Assembly: GCA_028684095.1 (NCBI GenBank)
Contig: JAQUGQ010000006.1
Coordinates: 16,111 to 80,110 of the forward strand
Direction: 5' to 3'
Length of the DNA: 64,000 bases
From: Clostridia bacterium
GTDB taxonomy: Bacteria > Bacillota > Clostridia > TANB77 > CAG-465
The notes under the pieces were generated by a model. That model ran no database searches and had not been told where the DNA came from. It worked only from the letters and a program-made list of their open reading frames with translations. The position numbers and the translations under genes were made by a program. Position 1 is the first letter of the stretch, and every line of letters starts with the position of its first letter. Below are positions 1 to 9,483 of the stretch, in pieces.

Positions 1-105
1 AGAAGCAGGTAAAATGTAAAAATAGGTATAAAAATATGTTTTAGGCATACAAATTAAATTTAGTTTACAACAACAATATTTATTATATGATAAATTGAAT
101 AGATG

Positions 106-140
106 ATACACTCTATAATTAAAACATAGGGTGTATTTTG
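106..140 (+). terminator. Probable terminator of an upstream gene
   Basis: An 11-bp stem (arms 106-116 and 126-136, one G-U pair) with a 9-nt loop is followed by a short T-rich stretch. It fits the end of a transcript entering from before the window. Seen in sequence; function inferred. Confidence 0.55.
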
Positions 141-145
141 TTGTT

Positions 146-185
146 TCGACAAAATTAGACGGCATTTGCTATAGAATATTGTCGA
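146..185. promoter_or_regulatory. Inverted repeat upstream of the OLD/caspase pair
   Basis: TCGACAA at 146-152 is repeated inverted at 179-185. A -10-like TATAAT at 195-200 follows, about 50 bases before the first start codon. The repeat could be an operator or a recombination half-site pair. No good -35 sits at the right spacing, so the promoter call is weak. Confidence 0.4.
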
Positions 186-249
186 TAAAGGTGGTATAAT
201 AAATTAATTAAAATTAATAGTAATATTAAAAAATGATTGGAGAAAACAA

Positions 250-1938
250 ATGAAGTTAATTTCTTTTTCTGTAACTAATTATAGAAGTATAACTAATGCA
301 CATAAGATAAATTTAAATGATGCAACAGTTCTTTTAGGAAAAAATAACGAAGGTAAGTCAAATATAATAAAAGCTTTAGCACTAAGTATGTCAGTAATTA
401 GTGGTAGATATAGAAGGACAATGTATAAGGGTAAAAATGAAACTGATAACTATGATTGGGAAAGAGATTTCCCAGTAGATCTTCAAAATAGAAAAAATGG
501 GTTAAATACTATATTTAAGTTAGATTTTGAACTTGATGAAAACGAAGTTAGAGATTTTAGAAGAGAAGTAAAAAGTAGAGTACATAGTGGAGAAATAACT
601 ATACAAATACAAATAGGAAAAAACAATATTCCTGATATAACTATTCCTAAAAAAGGAACTGCTAATTTTACTAAGAAAAAAATTGAAATCAATAATTTTA
701 TCAGAAAAAGAATACAATTCAATTATATTTCTGCAATTAGAACTGAAGAGGATGCAATAAATATAGTTGAAGAGACTTTATCACAAGAATTAAGAATTAT
801 AGAAAAGCAAGATGAATATTTAGCAGCTATTGAAAAAATAAATAATTTACAGAATGATATATTAAATAATATAGGTGGAAAAATAAAGGAAGTTTTGGTT
901 AAATTTTTACCTAATATAACTGATGTTAAATTAAAAATTGAAGAGGAGCAGCGAAGATTTAATTTGAGACGTAATATAGATGTAATTATTAACGATGGAA
1001 CACCCACAAAAATTGAATACAAAGGAGATGGGATTAAAAGTTTGGTATCCTTAGCTATGTTGACAGATAGGTATAATATTGAAGGTGCTTCGATAATAGC
1101 TATTGATGAACCAGAGGCACATTTGCATCCAGAAGTAATTAGAGAATTGAATAAGGTTATAATTGAACTTAGTAGAAAAAACCAAGTAATTGTCTCGACT
1201 CATAATCCTTTGTTTGTAAATAAAATGAATTTGAGATCGAATATAATAATAAATGATGGAAAAGCGAAAATTGTTAAAAATATCAAAGAAATAAGAGATA
1301 TATTAGGTGTTAGAGTGACTGATAATCTAATAAATGCTGATAAAGTATTAATTGTAGAAGGACAAACCGATAAAATAGTTCTTGAAAAAATATTTTGCTG
1401 CATGAGTGCAAAAATAAAGAAAAGTATGGATGATAAAAGTTTTGAAATAATAGCTTTATCTGGAGCATCTAAATTGTCAGAGAGATTATACCAAATGTCA
1501 AATTATATGTGCAAATATCTAGTATTACTGGATAATGATGATGAAGGACATAAAAGTTTTGATTTAGCTAAAAAAGGTAATTTATTAGAAATAAAAAACA
1601 CTATATTTACAAATTGTATTGGAATGGCTAAATCTGAATTTGAAGATTGTTTTTTGTCAGAAGCGTATAGAGTTGAAATAAAGGAAGAATATGGGGTTGA
1701 TATAGATAACAGAAATTTTAAGACCAACAAAAAGTGGTCTGAGAGAATGGAAAGTACATTTCTAAATCAAGCTAAAAGTTGGAATGAACAGATAGAAAAA
1801 GAGGTTAAAATTTTCGTAGCAAATGTTTTAATAGCGAAGATGGATTCTGAGAATATATTGAATGCAAACAAGAGAAATTCTATTGATTATTTAATAAAAT
1901 CAATAGAAGAAATACTAAATTACGAAAGTAATATATAA
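250..1938 (+). CDS. OLD-family ATP-dependent endonuclease (ABC-type ATPase + TOPRIM)
   Basis: This 562-residue protein is an OLD-type nuclease. It has an N-terminal ABC-type ATPase with Walker A GKNNEGKS (residues 30-37) and Walker B ending D286-E287 (IDEPEAHLHP). A C-terminal TOPRIM domain follows with VEGQTD (E370) and LLDNDDEGH (D428, D430). In this family the ATPase regulates a metal-dependent DNA-cleaving TOPRIM domain, and members such as GajA act in phage defence. GGAG lies 7 bases before the ATG. The caspase-like gene starts about 65 bases downstream on the same strand, so the two probably form one operon. No adjacent UvrD-type partner (GajB) is present, so this is not a standard Gabija pair. 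Family assignment is firm; the defence role is inferred. Confidence 0.88.
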   Translation: MKLISFSVTNYRSITNAHKINLNDATVLLGKNNEGKSNIIKALALSMSVISGRYRRTMYKGKNETDNYDWERDFPVDLQNRKNGLNTIFKLDFELDENEVRDFRREVKSRVHSGEITIQIQIGKNNIPDITIPKKGTANFTKKKIEINNFIRKRIQFNYISAIRTEEDAINIVEETLSQELRIIEKQDEYLAAIEKINNLQNDILNNIGGKIKEVLVKFLPNITDVKLKIEEEQRRFNLRRNIDVIINDGTPTKIEYKGDGIKSLVSLAMLTDRYNIEGASIIAIDEPEAHLHPEVIRELNKVIIELSRKNQVIVSTHNPLFVNKMNLRSNIIINDGKAKIVKNIKEIRDILGVRVTDNLINADKVLIVEGQTDKIVLEKIFCCMSAKIKKSMDDKSFEIIALSGASKLSERLYQMSNYMCKYLVLLDNDDEGHKSFDLAKKGNLLEIKNTIFTNCIGMAKSEFEDCFLSEAYRVEIKEEYGVDIDNRNFKTNKKWSERMESTFLNQAKSWNEQIEKEVKIFVANVLIAKMDSENILNANKRNSIDYLIKSIEEILNYESNI

Positions 1939-2003
1939 ATTTTAGTTGATAAGATATAGAACAAGAATAAGTTTGCTAAAACTAAATAGAAGGGTTGAAT
2001 AAT

Positions 2004-3704
2004 ATGGAATATCTAACAAAGTATAATGAAAAATATGCACTTATTATAGGAATAAATGAGTATGAAAATGTAAATAATCTTGAATATGCTTGTAACGATG
2101 CACAAGAGATTAAAAACATTTTAATAGATAAGTTTAACTATAAGTCTGAAAACATTGAATTATTATTAAATACAGAAGCAACTAAAAATAATATCATGAA
2201 TAAATATATGGATTATGCAAGAAAAACAGAAAATGAGGATAGTATTTTTGTTTTTTATGCTGGACATGGATATACTGAAATTGCTAATAATGGGGATGTT
2301 GGATATTTAATTCCTTATGATGGAAATGTTAAAAATTTATACACATTAATAAGATGGGATGATTTTACAAGAAATGCAGATCTTATACATGCAAAACACA
2401 TTTTATTTGTTATGGATGCATGTTATAGTGGTTTAGCAATTACAAGAAATGTTCTATCAGGTAGTACTAGATTTTTAAAAGATATGTTAAGAAGATATTC
2501 AAGACAAGTGTTAACAGCTGGAAAGGCAGATGAAACTGTTAGTGATGGCAATGGTCCTTTACCTAATCACTCTATTTTCACTGGACATTTTATTGAAGGA
2601 CTTAACGGCAAAGCTAAATCAGAATCTGGGCTATTATCGGCTAATACATTAATGTCATATGTTTATAACAAGGTATCTAACGATACGTATTCACAACAAA
2701 CTCCACATTTTGGATATTTTAAAGGTGATGGAGATTTTATTTTCAATATAGAGGAATTTTTAGGACTATTCGCAGATGCAAAAAAGGAAGATAATGATAT
2801 TTTAATAACTATACCTTCAGTTATAACAAAAAATATTTTAGATGAAAATACAAATACCTTAGTAGATAAAGTAAAAGATTTGATATCAAATGATAAAAAT
2901 AAAATAAAGGTCTATGATCTAGTAAATGAGGAATTAAGAAAAGTATTAGAAATTATTAATACAAATTCTTTTGATGATAAGGATGAAAATGCGTTTAGTA
3001 AAAGAATAAAAGAATATGAAGATACTATAGATACATTGCAAAGTATTTTAATTGTAATATGTTATTGGGGAAATACAGAATATGTAAATATAGTAAAAAA
3101 AGTATTTTGTATATTAACAGATAGTATAAAATCAAAAAGTGGAATTTCATTTTTATTGGATTTGAGATGGTATCCAATATATGTACTATTTTTAACTTCG
3201 ATTTTATCATGTTTAGAATCAGAAAATTATACTATTTTAAAGAATTTATTAAATATTACATCTGAAGCTGGGGTATTCAATAATGAAACAAAAAATATCT
3301 TAAATATGGCATCTTCAGAAATAAATAGATATAATAAGAATTTCAGTATGTTTAATGATAAACCAAATTATTATTTTCCTTTACAAGAATATTTATATAA
3401 AAAATTACAGCCCAAATTAGACGACCTTTTATTCTTAGGGGGCACTTATAGTAAATTATTTCAAACAACTGAAATAATTATTGGATTTAATTATGCGGTT
3501 AAAAATTACGAAAAGGAAAGCGATAGAGTTTGGGGAATACCAGGAATATATGCATATAAATACAAAATGAATAAAAAAATAATTGATGAAGTAAAAGAAA
3601 ATAAAATATTTGATAAAATAGGAATGTTTGAAAATACAGAAATTGATGTGGCAGAATTAATGGTGAAATATAAAAAGTATATATCAGATTTAAATCTATT
3701 TTAA
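2004..3704 (+). CDS. Caspase-like (peptidase C14) protein with C-terminal extension
   Basis: The N-terminal ~230 residues form a caspase/metacaspase fold: an opening beta-strand YALIIGIN, the catalytic histidine in FYAGHGYTE (H88 counted from the ATG at 2004) and the catalytic cysteine in VMDACYSG (C140). These enzymes cut proteins after basic or acidic residues. The remaining ~320 residues are helical-looking, unrecognised, and could be a sensor or substrate module. I prefer ATG 2004 over the TTG at 1995 because AAGGG at 1990-1994 is then correctly spaced. The gene lies directly behind an OLD nuclease gene, which suggests a two-gene nuclease-protease defence or cell-death module. The protease domain is clear; the biology is inferred. 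Confidence 0.85.
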   Translation: MEYLTKYNEKYALIIGINEYENVNNLEYACNDAQEIKNILIDKFNYKSENIELLLNTEATKNNIMNKYMDYARKTENEDSIFVFYAGHGYTEIANNGDVGYLIPYDGNVKNLYTLIRWDDFTRNADLIHAKHILFVMDACYSGLAITRNVLSGSTRFLKDMLRRYSRQVLTAGKADETVSDGNGPLPNHSIFTGHFIEGLNGKAKSESGLLSANTLMSYVYNKVSNDTYSQQTPHFGYFKGDGDFIFNIEEFLGLFADAKKEDNDILITIPSVITKNILDENTNTLVDKVKDLISNDKNKIKVYDLVNEELRKVLEIINTNSFDDKDENAFSKRIKEYEDTIDTLQSILIVICYWGNTEYVNIVKKVFCILTDSIKSKSGISFLLDLRWYPIYVLFLTSILSCLESENYTILKNLLNITSEAGVFNNETKNILNMASSEINRYNKNFSMFNDKPNYYFPLQEYLYKKLQPKLDDLLFLGGTYSKLFQTTEIIIGFNYAVKNYEKESDRVWGIPGIYAYKYKMNKKIIDEVKENKIFDKIGMFENTEIDVAELMVKYKKYISDLNLF

Positions 3705-3713
3705 TAATAGAAT

Positions 3714-3746
3714 AAAAGGAATAATGTTGCATTATTCCTTTTTGTC
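3714..3746. terminator. Bidirectional terminator between caspase gene and integrase
   Basis: A 13-bp perfect stem (3714-3726 with 3730-3742) and a 3-nt loop are flanked by A-rich and T-rich tracts. It serves the convergent genes on both sides. Confidence 0.85.
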
Positions 3747-3749
3747 ATA

Positions 3750-4604
3750 CTAAAACAGCTCCTTATCCTTAAAATAATCTGTAACCTTAGATATTTCCTC
3801 ATCTTGAAATTGTTCAAGTACGTGAGAGTAAATATCTAGGGTTAATTGTATTTTTGAATGTCCTAATAATTTAGACACTACTTTTATATTCATTCCAGCT
3901 TCTAAACATCTAGTAGCAAATGTATGTCTAATCATATGGAAATTCTGTTTGTCAAACACTTTTACATATTTCTTACTTGTAGGCTTAACATTTTTATTTT
4001 CAATTTCATTTATAACTTCACATAGTCTATTAAAACATGCAGATACATTAGCAGTAGATTTAAGTTCACCTTTTTCAGTCGCAAATAGTAACCTAGAATT
4101 TTTGTTATAACATTTACCAAACTTTCTCTTGTTATCTTCAATCACTTGTATTTGATCTCTTAATACTTCTTCAACTTTATCAGATATGAATGGTACCATC
4201 CTAGTGTATGAATTTGTTTTAGTAGTAGATATTTCATTTTTGTTTTTACTTCCAGCTTCTGCATCAAAGTCTGTATAACTCAAACAGTTTTTATTTACAT
4301 TTATTGTTTTGTTTTTAAAATTTATATCTGATACATATAGTGAAATAATTTCACCAACTCTCATTCCTGTATATAGTGCAAGTAATATCTCGTTTTTAGC
4401 TCTAGATAAATGTGCAGATTGTATTATTAGTTTTTGTTGCTCCAATGTGAAGGCTGAGGAAGGACTAGAAGGATTTGTTTTGTCTTTTGGTATCGTAACA
4501 CCAAGACAAGGACTGTTAACTATCAAATCGATTATAACAGCTTATTTTAAAGAGGCATGTAATACAAGATATATTTTCTTATAAAATAATAAGAAAAACA
4601 CCAT
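3750..4604 (-). pseudogene. Tyrosine recombinase/integrase, truncated remnant
   Basis: The catalytic domain of a phage/ICE-type integrase is intact over about 258 residues (open frame 3750-4526). It has the first Arg in TGMRVGE, then HMIRHTFATR, LGHS and the tyrosine in IYSHV. The N-terminal arm- and core-binding domains are missing. The frame upstream of the TTG at 4526 continues with homologous residues (VLHASLK, a stop codon at 4542-4544, AVIIDL), so a CAA-to-TAA nonsense change is likely within a larger deletion. The gene is probably dead. It marks the neighbouring defence and restriction genes as cargo of a degraded mobile element. Confidence 0.8.
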
Positions 4605-4623
4605 ATTTTTTCATAAAATATTG

Positions 4624-4884
4624 CTAAAAAAGCAAAAAAGATACATTTTTTATAGTCAAAATATGTTTACCTTTAGATAAATCTATATTATAAAATTCAG
4701 ATAAAACATCAATTACTATGTCTAACTCATATTTATCTAAATCATAAGAAAAAGTTAAAGAATCTAAATTAGGAACAATATCTCGAGAGCAATTATATCC
4801 TTTCTTTTTGAAAAACAATTTTAAACATAAATATCCATCAAATTTTTTCATATATGATTTATTACATTTATCACAACAAATCAT
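4624..4884 (-). CDS. Small Cys-containing protein, unknown
   Basis: This 86-residue ORF begins MICCDKCNKSYMKK and carries cysteines at its N-terminus (CC, C) plus two later ones, so a small metal-binding head is possible. AGAGG lies about 6 bases before the ATG. It is co-directional with the integrase remnant and a 17-codon mini-ORF just upstream, so it probably belonged to the same element. I do not recognise the family. Confidence 0.45.
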   Translation of the reverse strand: MICCDKCNKSYMKKFDGYLCLKLFFKKKGYNCSRDIVPNLDSLTFSYDLDKYELDIVIDVLSEFYNIDLSKGKHILTIKNVSFLLF

Positions 4885-5361
4885 ATAACCTCTAATACAT
4901 AATCTGTGTTTAGACTTATGTCAAAGCTGAAGTTTTATAATATTTAGAACTCTTTGAAGTAGTATATAATCCATATTAAATCACCACCATTTATTTAGAT
5001 ATCAATGAATTATTTGTAGTATTTAACCTTAGCAATTTCAAAATGTCAAGTAATTATAGCAATTAAATTGTTTTAATTATAAATAAGATAATTAAAAATA
5101 GAAAGTTTATATTTAAGCATTATCATATTTACGACTCTTTGTAGAAGTTTATAGTCCAAATCATTCATTCTCTGTTAAAGATTCAATAGTTAATTTAACA
5201 TACAATTCACCTCTATTGCTTTGTTGGGAATATTAAAAGTTTTAATATTACAAAGGTTTTGGAAAAATTTACTAATAAAGTTATTAATTTATGTTAAAAT
5301 GTAGAAATATGAGGAAATTTATTGTATAATTAATATTATAAACGAAGGAAGTGGGAATAGT
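4885..5361. other. Gap with two related mini-ORF copies
   Basis: No full gene is seen. On the minus strand, 4921-4974 encodes a 17-residue peptide starting MDYILLQRV behind GGTGGTGAT. A diverged second copy of the same segment lies at about 5110-5165 and reads DYKLLQRVVNMI. They look like remnants of a small element-borne gene. The stretch 5300-5345 is the likely promoter and leader region of the restriction gene. Confidence 0.4.
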
Positions 5362-7353
5362 ATGTTACATGATATAAAATTTAAAAGTTATTGTTGGAGT
5401 ATAGGAACAACTAGTTTCAGAGTTAGCAACTTAAATTTTAAAATAGAAAAACAATTACAAATGTTAAAATCATTATGGACTGAAAATCCAACAGCTAATT
5501 GGAGTGGAAATGTGAATATGCAATCTATTTACTATGATTTGATGAAAGAAACTAAGTTTGTGACTGGTGAAGCAGATAATAAACCAAAAGATGCTAGACA
5601 AAAAACATCAGGGTTAGTTGAAATAGGTGTTATAGATTCAGGTAGGAGAATAACAAAAGTTGGAGAAAAAATTATAGACATTATACAAAATGAAGATTTT
5701 AAATCAGATAATATTTTTAATATTAATAAAGATAGTTATATATATTTAAAACAATTATTGAAAATGCAAAAAAACGATAATAGTTTTAAAGTTAAACCAT
5801 TTATTATATTAGTTTACTTATTATCAAAATTGAACTATTTAACTCGTGAAGAATTTACATATATATTACCTTTATGTACTAAAAATTCAGATGTAAAAAC
5901 AATGGAATTCTTTATAAAAGAATTAAGACAAAAAAGAACAACTATCGAGGAAATTATTGAAGAAAAAATGCTTAGTAGTGACAATTATTTAGCTATAAAA
6001 AAATATATAAGAAGTAATGCTATAAATACAATTGAAGATTTTGCCTTAATTGATATGGGAAGAAAAGGAACAAAATATATTACAGATGAATATGACTTTT
6101 TTAATAGTTTATACGATATTATTACTAAGGATTTTACTAATAGCTCATTTAATACAATAAAAGATTTTATAAAAAAAGAAACTAAGAAAAACCCTAAAGT
6201 TGCTAGATATTGGAAAGAATATTTAAAGTTTAATATAAGATTAACATTTGAAGAATATAAAAATGGACTGAGTGATATACCAATATTCTGTACTAAAAAT
6301 AAAAATGAATATAGTGAGGAATTTTTAAAAGTTTTACATACGGCAAAATGGAAATCAACATTAGAAGATTATGCGGATTTAAATAAGAGATATTTTTCTT
6401 TGAGTGATATTATTATATTTCAAGATAATAAAATAGAATTAGATTTGTTTCCAAAGTATTTTTTTGCTAATATATCAGAACAATTATTAAATACCGAATT
6501 TTTAGAGAAAAACTATGGACAATTTATGGAAAATGACATTAAATTAGAAGAAATATATGAATGCTTGAATTTAGATATTGATAAAGTAGTTAAACAAATT
6601 AAAGTCGATTATCCAGGACATGATATAACTTCACAAAATATAAGTACATTTATTGCTGATGAAAGATTAAAGAAATTTAACACTTTAATAGATGATAAAT
6701 TTAAAGATAATGATTTAGTAGAGTTACTTAAGTTAGTTGAAAAAGATAATAGGAACGAAATAAATGCATATGTTGAATGGGAAGCTGAATTACCTACTAT
6801 ATTTGAATACCTATTGGCTATTGCATGGTATAAAGTTAGTAATAGAGAAGGTAACATTTTAGAATATATGAAACTTAGTTTAGATGCCAATCTATTTCCA
6901 AAGACACATGCAGGTGGTGGAAAAGCAGATATAGTTTATGAATATAAAAACAATATAAGCTACCCAGAACATAACATGTTACTAGAAGCAACCTTATCTG
7001 AATCAACTAACCAAAGAAGGATGGAAATGGAACCTGTATCAAGACACCTTATGAGAGAAGTTCAAGAAAATACTAATGATAATACATATTGTGTTTTCAT
7101 TACGAACTATTTACATGAAGAAGTATCAAGTGATTTTAGATCTAGAAGAACATATAATTACAGAGTAAATGAAAATGTAAGAGTTGGACTTAAAATAATT
7201 TGTATGCAAGTTTCAGATCTTATAACTATTATAGATAAACAAATTAGATATAACAATTTGTATAGTCTTTTTGAAAATGCCTATAAAGACAAAGAAATAA
7301 ATGATTTAGACTGGTACAAAATAATGATAAAAGAGAAAATTAATGAATTATAA
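5362..7353 (+). CDS. AlwI-family type II (IIS) restriction endonuclease
   Basis: This 663-residue protein resembles the AlwI/N.BstNBI-type endonucleases, which cut at a fixed distance from short asymmetric sites. The N-terminus starts with WSIGTTSFR and holds a helical recognition region. The C-terminal cleavage domain has D523 (KADIVYEY), E542 (LLEATLSES), then EMEPVSRHL, a signature block shared by the family. The last active-site position is Thr rather than Lys (E-A-T), as in N.BstNBI. The ATG at 5362 follows GAAGGAAGTGG. A double adenine methyltransferase follows after a terminator and is the expected protective partner. Family assignment is strong; the recognition site cannot be read from sequence. 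Confidence 0.82.
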   Translation: MLHDIKFKSYCWSIGTTSFRVSNLNFKIEKQLQMLKSLWTENPTANWSGNVNMQSIYYDLMKETKFVTGEADNKPKDARQKTSGLVEIGVIDSGRRITKVGEKIIDIIQNEDFKSDNIFNINKDSYIYLKQLLKMQKNDNSFKVKPFIILVYLLSKLNYLTREEFTYILPLCTKNSDVKTMEFFIKELRQKRTTIEEIIEEKMLSSDNYLAIKKYIRSNAINTIEDFALIDMGRKGTKYITDEYDFFNSLYDIITKDFTNSSFNTIKDFIKKETKKNPKVARYWKEYLKFNIRLTFEEYKNGLSDIPIFCTKNKNEYSEEFLKVLHTAKWKSTLEDYADLNKRYFSLSDIIIFQDNKIELDLFPKYFFANISEQLLNTEFLEKNYGQFMENDIKLEEIYECLNLDIDKVVKQIKVDYPGHDITSQNISTFIADERLKKFNTLIDDKFKDNDLVELLKLVEKDNRNEINAYVEWEAELPTIFEYLLAIAWYKVSNREGNILEYMKLSLDANLFPKTHAGGGKADIVYEYKNNISYPEHNMLLEATLSESTNQRRMEMEPVSRHLMREVQENTNDNTYCVFITNYLHEEVSSDFRSRRTYNYRVNENVRVGLKIICMQVSDLITIIDKQIRYNNLYSLFENAYKDKEINDLDWYKIMIKEKINEL

Positions 7354-7363
7354 AGAAATAAAT

Positions 7364-7392
7364 AAAAAAGAGTTGATTAACTCTTTTTTATT
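7364..7392 (+). terminator. Terminator after restriction endonuclease gene
   Basis: An 11-bp perfect stem (7364-7374 with 7379-7389) has a 4-nt loop and ends in a T run. It separates the nuclease transcript from the methyltransferase gene, so the methylase must have its own promoter or depend on read-through. Confidence 0.85.
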
Positions 7393-7436
7393 TGCTATAA
7401 TTTTAATGTGCATTAGATGCCGAGAAAGGAAATGCA

Positions 7437-9407
7437 ATGAAGAGGTTAGATATAAACAATAGGAGATATTTAGGAAGTAAGTATAAATTGCTTGACTTTA
7501 TTGATAGTATTGTAGAAGAAAAATGTAAAGATTATGAAACTGTTTTAGATGTTTTTGCGGGAACAGGGATAGTTGCAGCACATTTCGCACGTAAAGGAAA
7601 AACAGTATATTTAAATGATATATTAAAGTCAAATTATTGTATTCATGATGCATGGTTTGGAACTCAAACTATTGATATGAAAAAAACAGATAATTTTATA
7701 GAAGAATATAATACCAATAAATATTTTAATGAGAATTATTTTTGGAAAGTATATAAAGATACATACTTTAGTTCAAATGATTGTAAAAAAATAGGTAGTA
7801 TAAGAGAAGATATTGAACAAAAACAAAATAACCAAATTATAAATGAAAGAGAAAAAAATATATTAATTGCAAGTCTAATATATTCAATGGATAAAATAGC
7901 AAATACAGTAGGTCACTATGATGCATATAGAAAAAAACAAAAATTAGAAGATAAATTTGTAATGTTTGGATTAAATATACCCAAAGCATCTAAAAAAGAA
8001 AACAAAGTTTTTAATATAGACTCAAACAAGTTAGTAGAAAATCTACAAGCTGACATATTATATATAGATCCACCATACAACTCAAGACAGTATGGAGATG
8101 CATATCATTTACTTGAAAATATAGCAGAATGGAAACAACCTAAAGTTCATGGTGTTGCAAAAAAAATGAACAGAGATGATATAAAAAGTGAGTATTGCAC
8201 TAGAAAAGCTGCTAATGCATTCAAAGAATTAATACGACATTGTAAAGCTAAATATATACTTGTATCTTATAACAACATGGGAGTAAAGGGAAATTCAAGA
8301 TCACAGGCTAAAATATCAGACGTTGAAATATTAGAGATATTAAATCAAAAAGGTAAAGTAAAAGTATATGAAAAAGACTTTGGATATTTTACAACTGGAA
8401 AAAGTAAAATAAAAAATCATAAAGAAAGAGTGTTTTTCTGTGAAGTAATGGAAAAAACATGCGAAGAAAAAGTGCCACAATTAATTTCAAACGATAATTT
8501 TGCTAAATCGCCATTAAACTATGTTGGTGGTAAATTTAGATTGTTAGGACAATTAATATCGAAGTTACCTAGTATAATAAATACTTTTGTCGATTTTTTC
8601 TGCGGTGCAGTTAATGTAGGAGCTAATATCAATGCTAAAAAAATAATAGCAATAGATAAAGAAAAGTGTTTGTTAGACGTATTAAAATTATTTAAAAGTT
8701 ATAAATATACTGAAATAATAGACAAGTTAGATGAAATTATAAAAAATTATGGACTAAGCAATACATATTTGAATGGATATAAATATTATGATTGCAATAG
8801 TTCAAGCGGGTTAGGTAAATTTAATAAAGATGGATACCTGAGGTTGAGAAAAGATTATAATAATCCTATATGTTTAGAAAAAGATGAAAAAACATTTATG
8901 TTTTTAACACTTATTATATATGGATTTAATCATCAAATAAGATTTAACAGCGAAGGTAAATTTAATATGCCAGTAGGAAAGAGAGACTTCAATAGTTCAA
9001 TAAGGAAAAACTTATTAGGTTTCTGTCAAAAACTACAAACAAAAGAAATAAGTTTTGTGGCGAGTGATTTTAGAAAATTTAATATTGATAGTCTTGAAAA
9101 AGATGATCTGTGCTATTTTGATCCGCCATATTATTTAGGAAATGCAAGTTATAATGAAAATAATGGTTGGACGGAAAAAGATGAAAAAGATTTACTTGCA
9201 TATATAAAGAAAATAGATGATAAAAAAGTAAACTTTGCATTTTCAAATGTATTAGAACATAAAGGCAAAAAACATCAAATGCTTATAGATTGGGCTATAG
9301 AAAATCAATACAATATAAATTATTTGGATTATAATTATAACAACTCAAATTATCAAAGTAATAATAAAGATAATATAACAAGAGAAGTTTTAATTACTAA
9401 TTATTAA
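7437..9407 (+). CDS. Fused double D12-class DNA adenine methyltransferase
   Basis: Two N6-adenine methyltransferases are joined in 656 residues. The first has NRRYLGSKYKLL, the SAM motif DVFAGTG and catalytic DPPYNSRQY (D211). The second has LNYVGGKFRLL, FVDFFCG and DPPYYLG (D562). M.FokI has the same size and layout, each half methylating one strand of an asymmetric site. That is the need of a type IIS enzyme such as the AlwI-like nuclease just upstream. The second half reads FFCGAVNVG, a variant of the usual FxGxG glycine loop. Assignment is firm; pairing with the upstream nuclease is inferred from order and chemistry. Confidence 0.9.
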   Translation: MKRLDINNRRYLGSKYKLLDFIDSIVEEKCKDYETVLDVFAGTGIVAAHFARKGKTVYLNDILKSNYCIHDAWFGTQTIDMKKTDNFIEEYNTNKYFNENYFWKVYKDTYFSSNDCKKIGSIREDIEQKQNNQIINEREKNILIASLIYSMDKIANTVGHYDAYRKKQKLEDKFVMFGLNIPKASKKENKVFNIDSNKLVENLQADILYIDPPYNSRQYGDAYHLLENIAEWKQPKVHGVAKKMNRDDIKSEYCTRKAANAFKELIRHCKAKYILVSYNNMGVKGNSRSQAKISDVEILEILNQKGKVKVYEKDFGYFTTGKSKIKNHKERVFFCEVMEKTCEEKVPQLISNDNFAKSPLNYVGGKFRLLGQLISKLPSIINTFVDFFCGAVNVGANINAKKIIAIDKEKCLLDVLKLFKSYKYTEIIDKLDEIIKNYGLSNTYLNGYKYYDCNSSSGLGKFNKDGYLRLRKDYNNPICLEKDEKTFMFLTLIIYGFNHQIRFNSEGKFNMPVGKRDFNSSIRKNLLGFCQKLQTKEISFVASDFRKFNIDSLEKDDLCYFDPPYYLGNASYNENNGWTEKDEKDLLAYIKKIDDKKVNFAFSNVLEHKGKKHQMLIDWAIENQYNINYLDYNYNNSNYQSNNKDNITREVLITNY

Positions 9408-9483
9408 AGATGAACTAAAGATAAAGTAGAATGTGATTATAGTGTTTCATATTTTGCTTTTGCATATTATGGAGGGTGATTTT

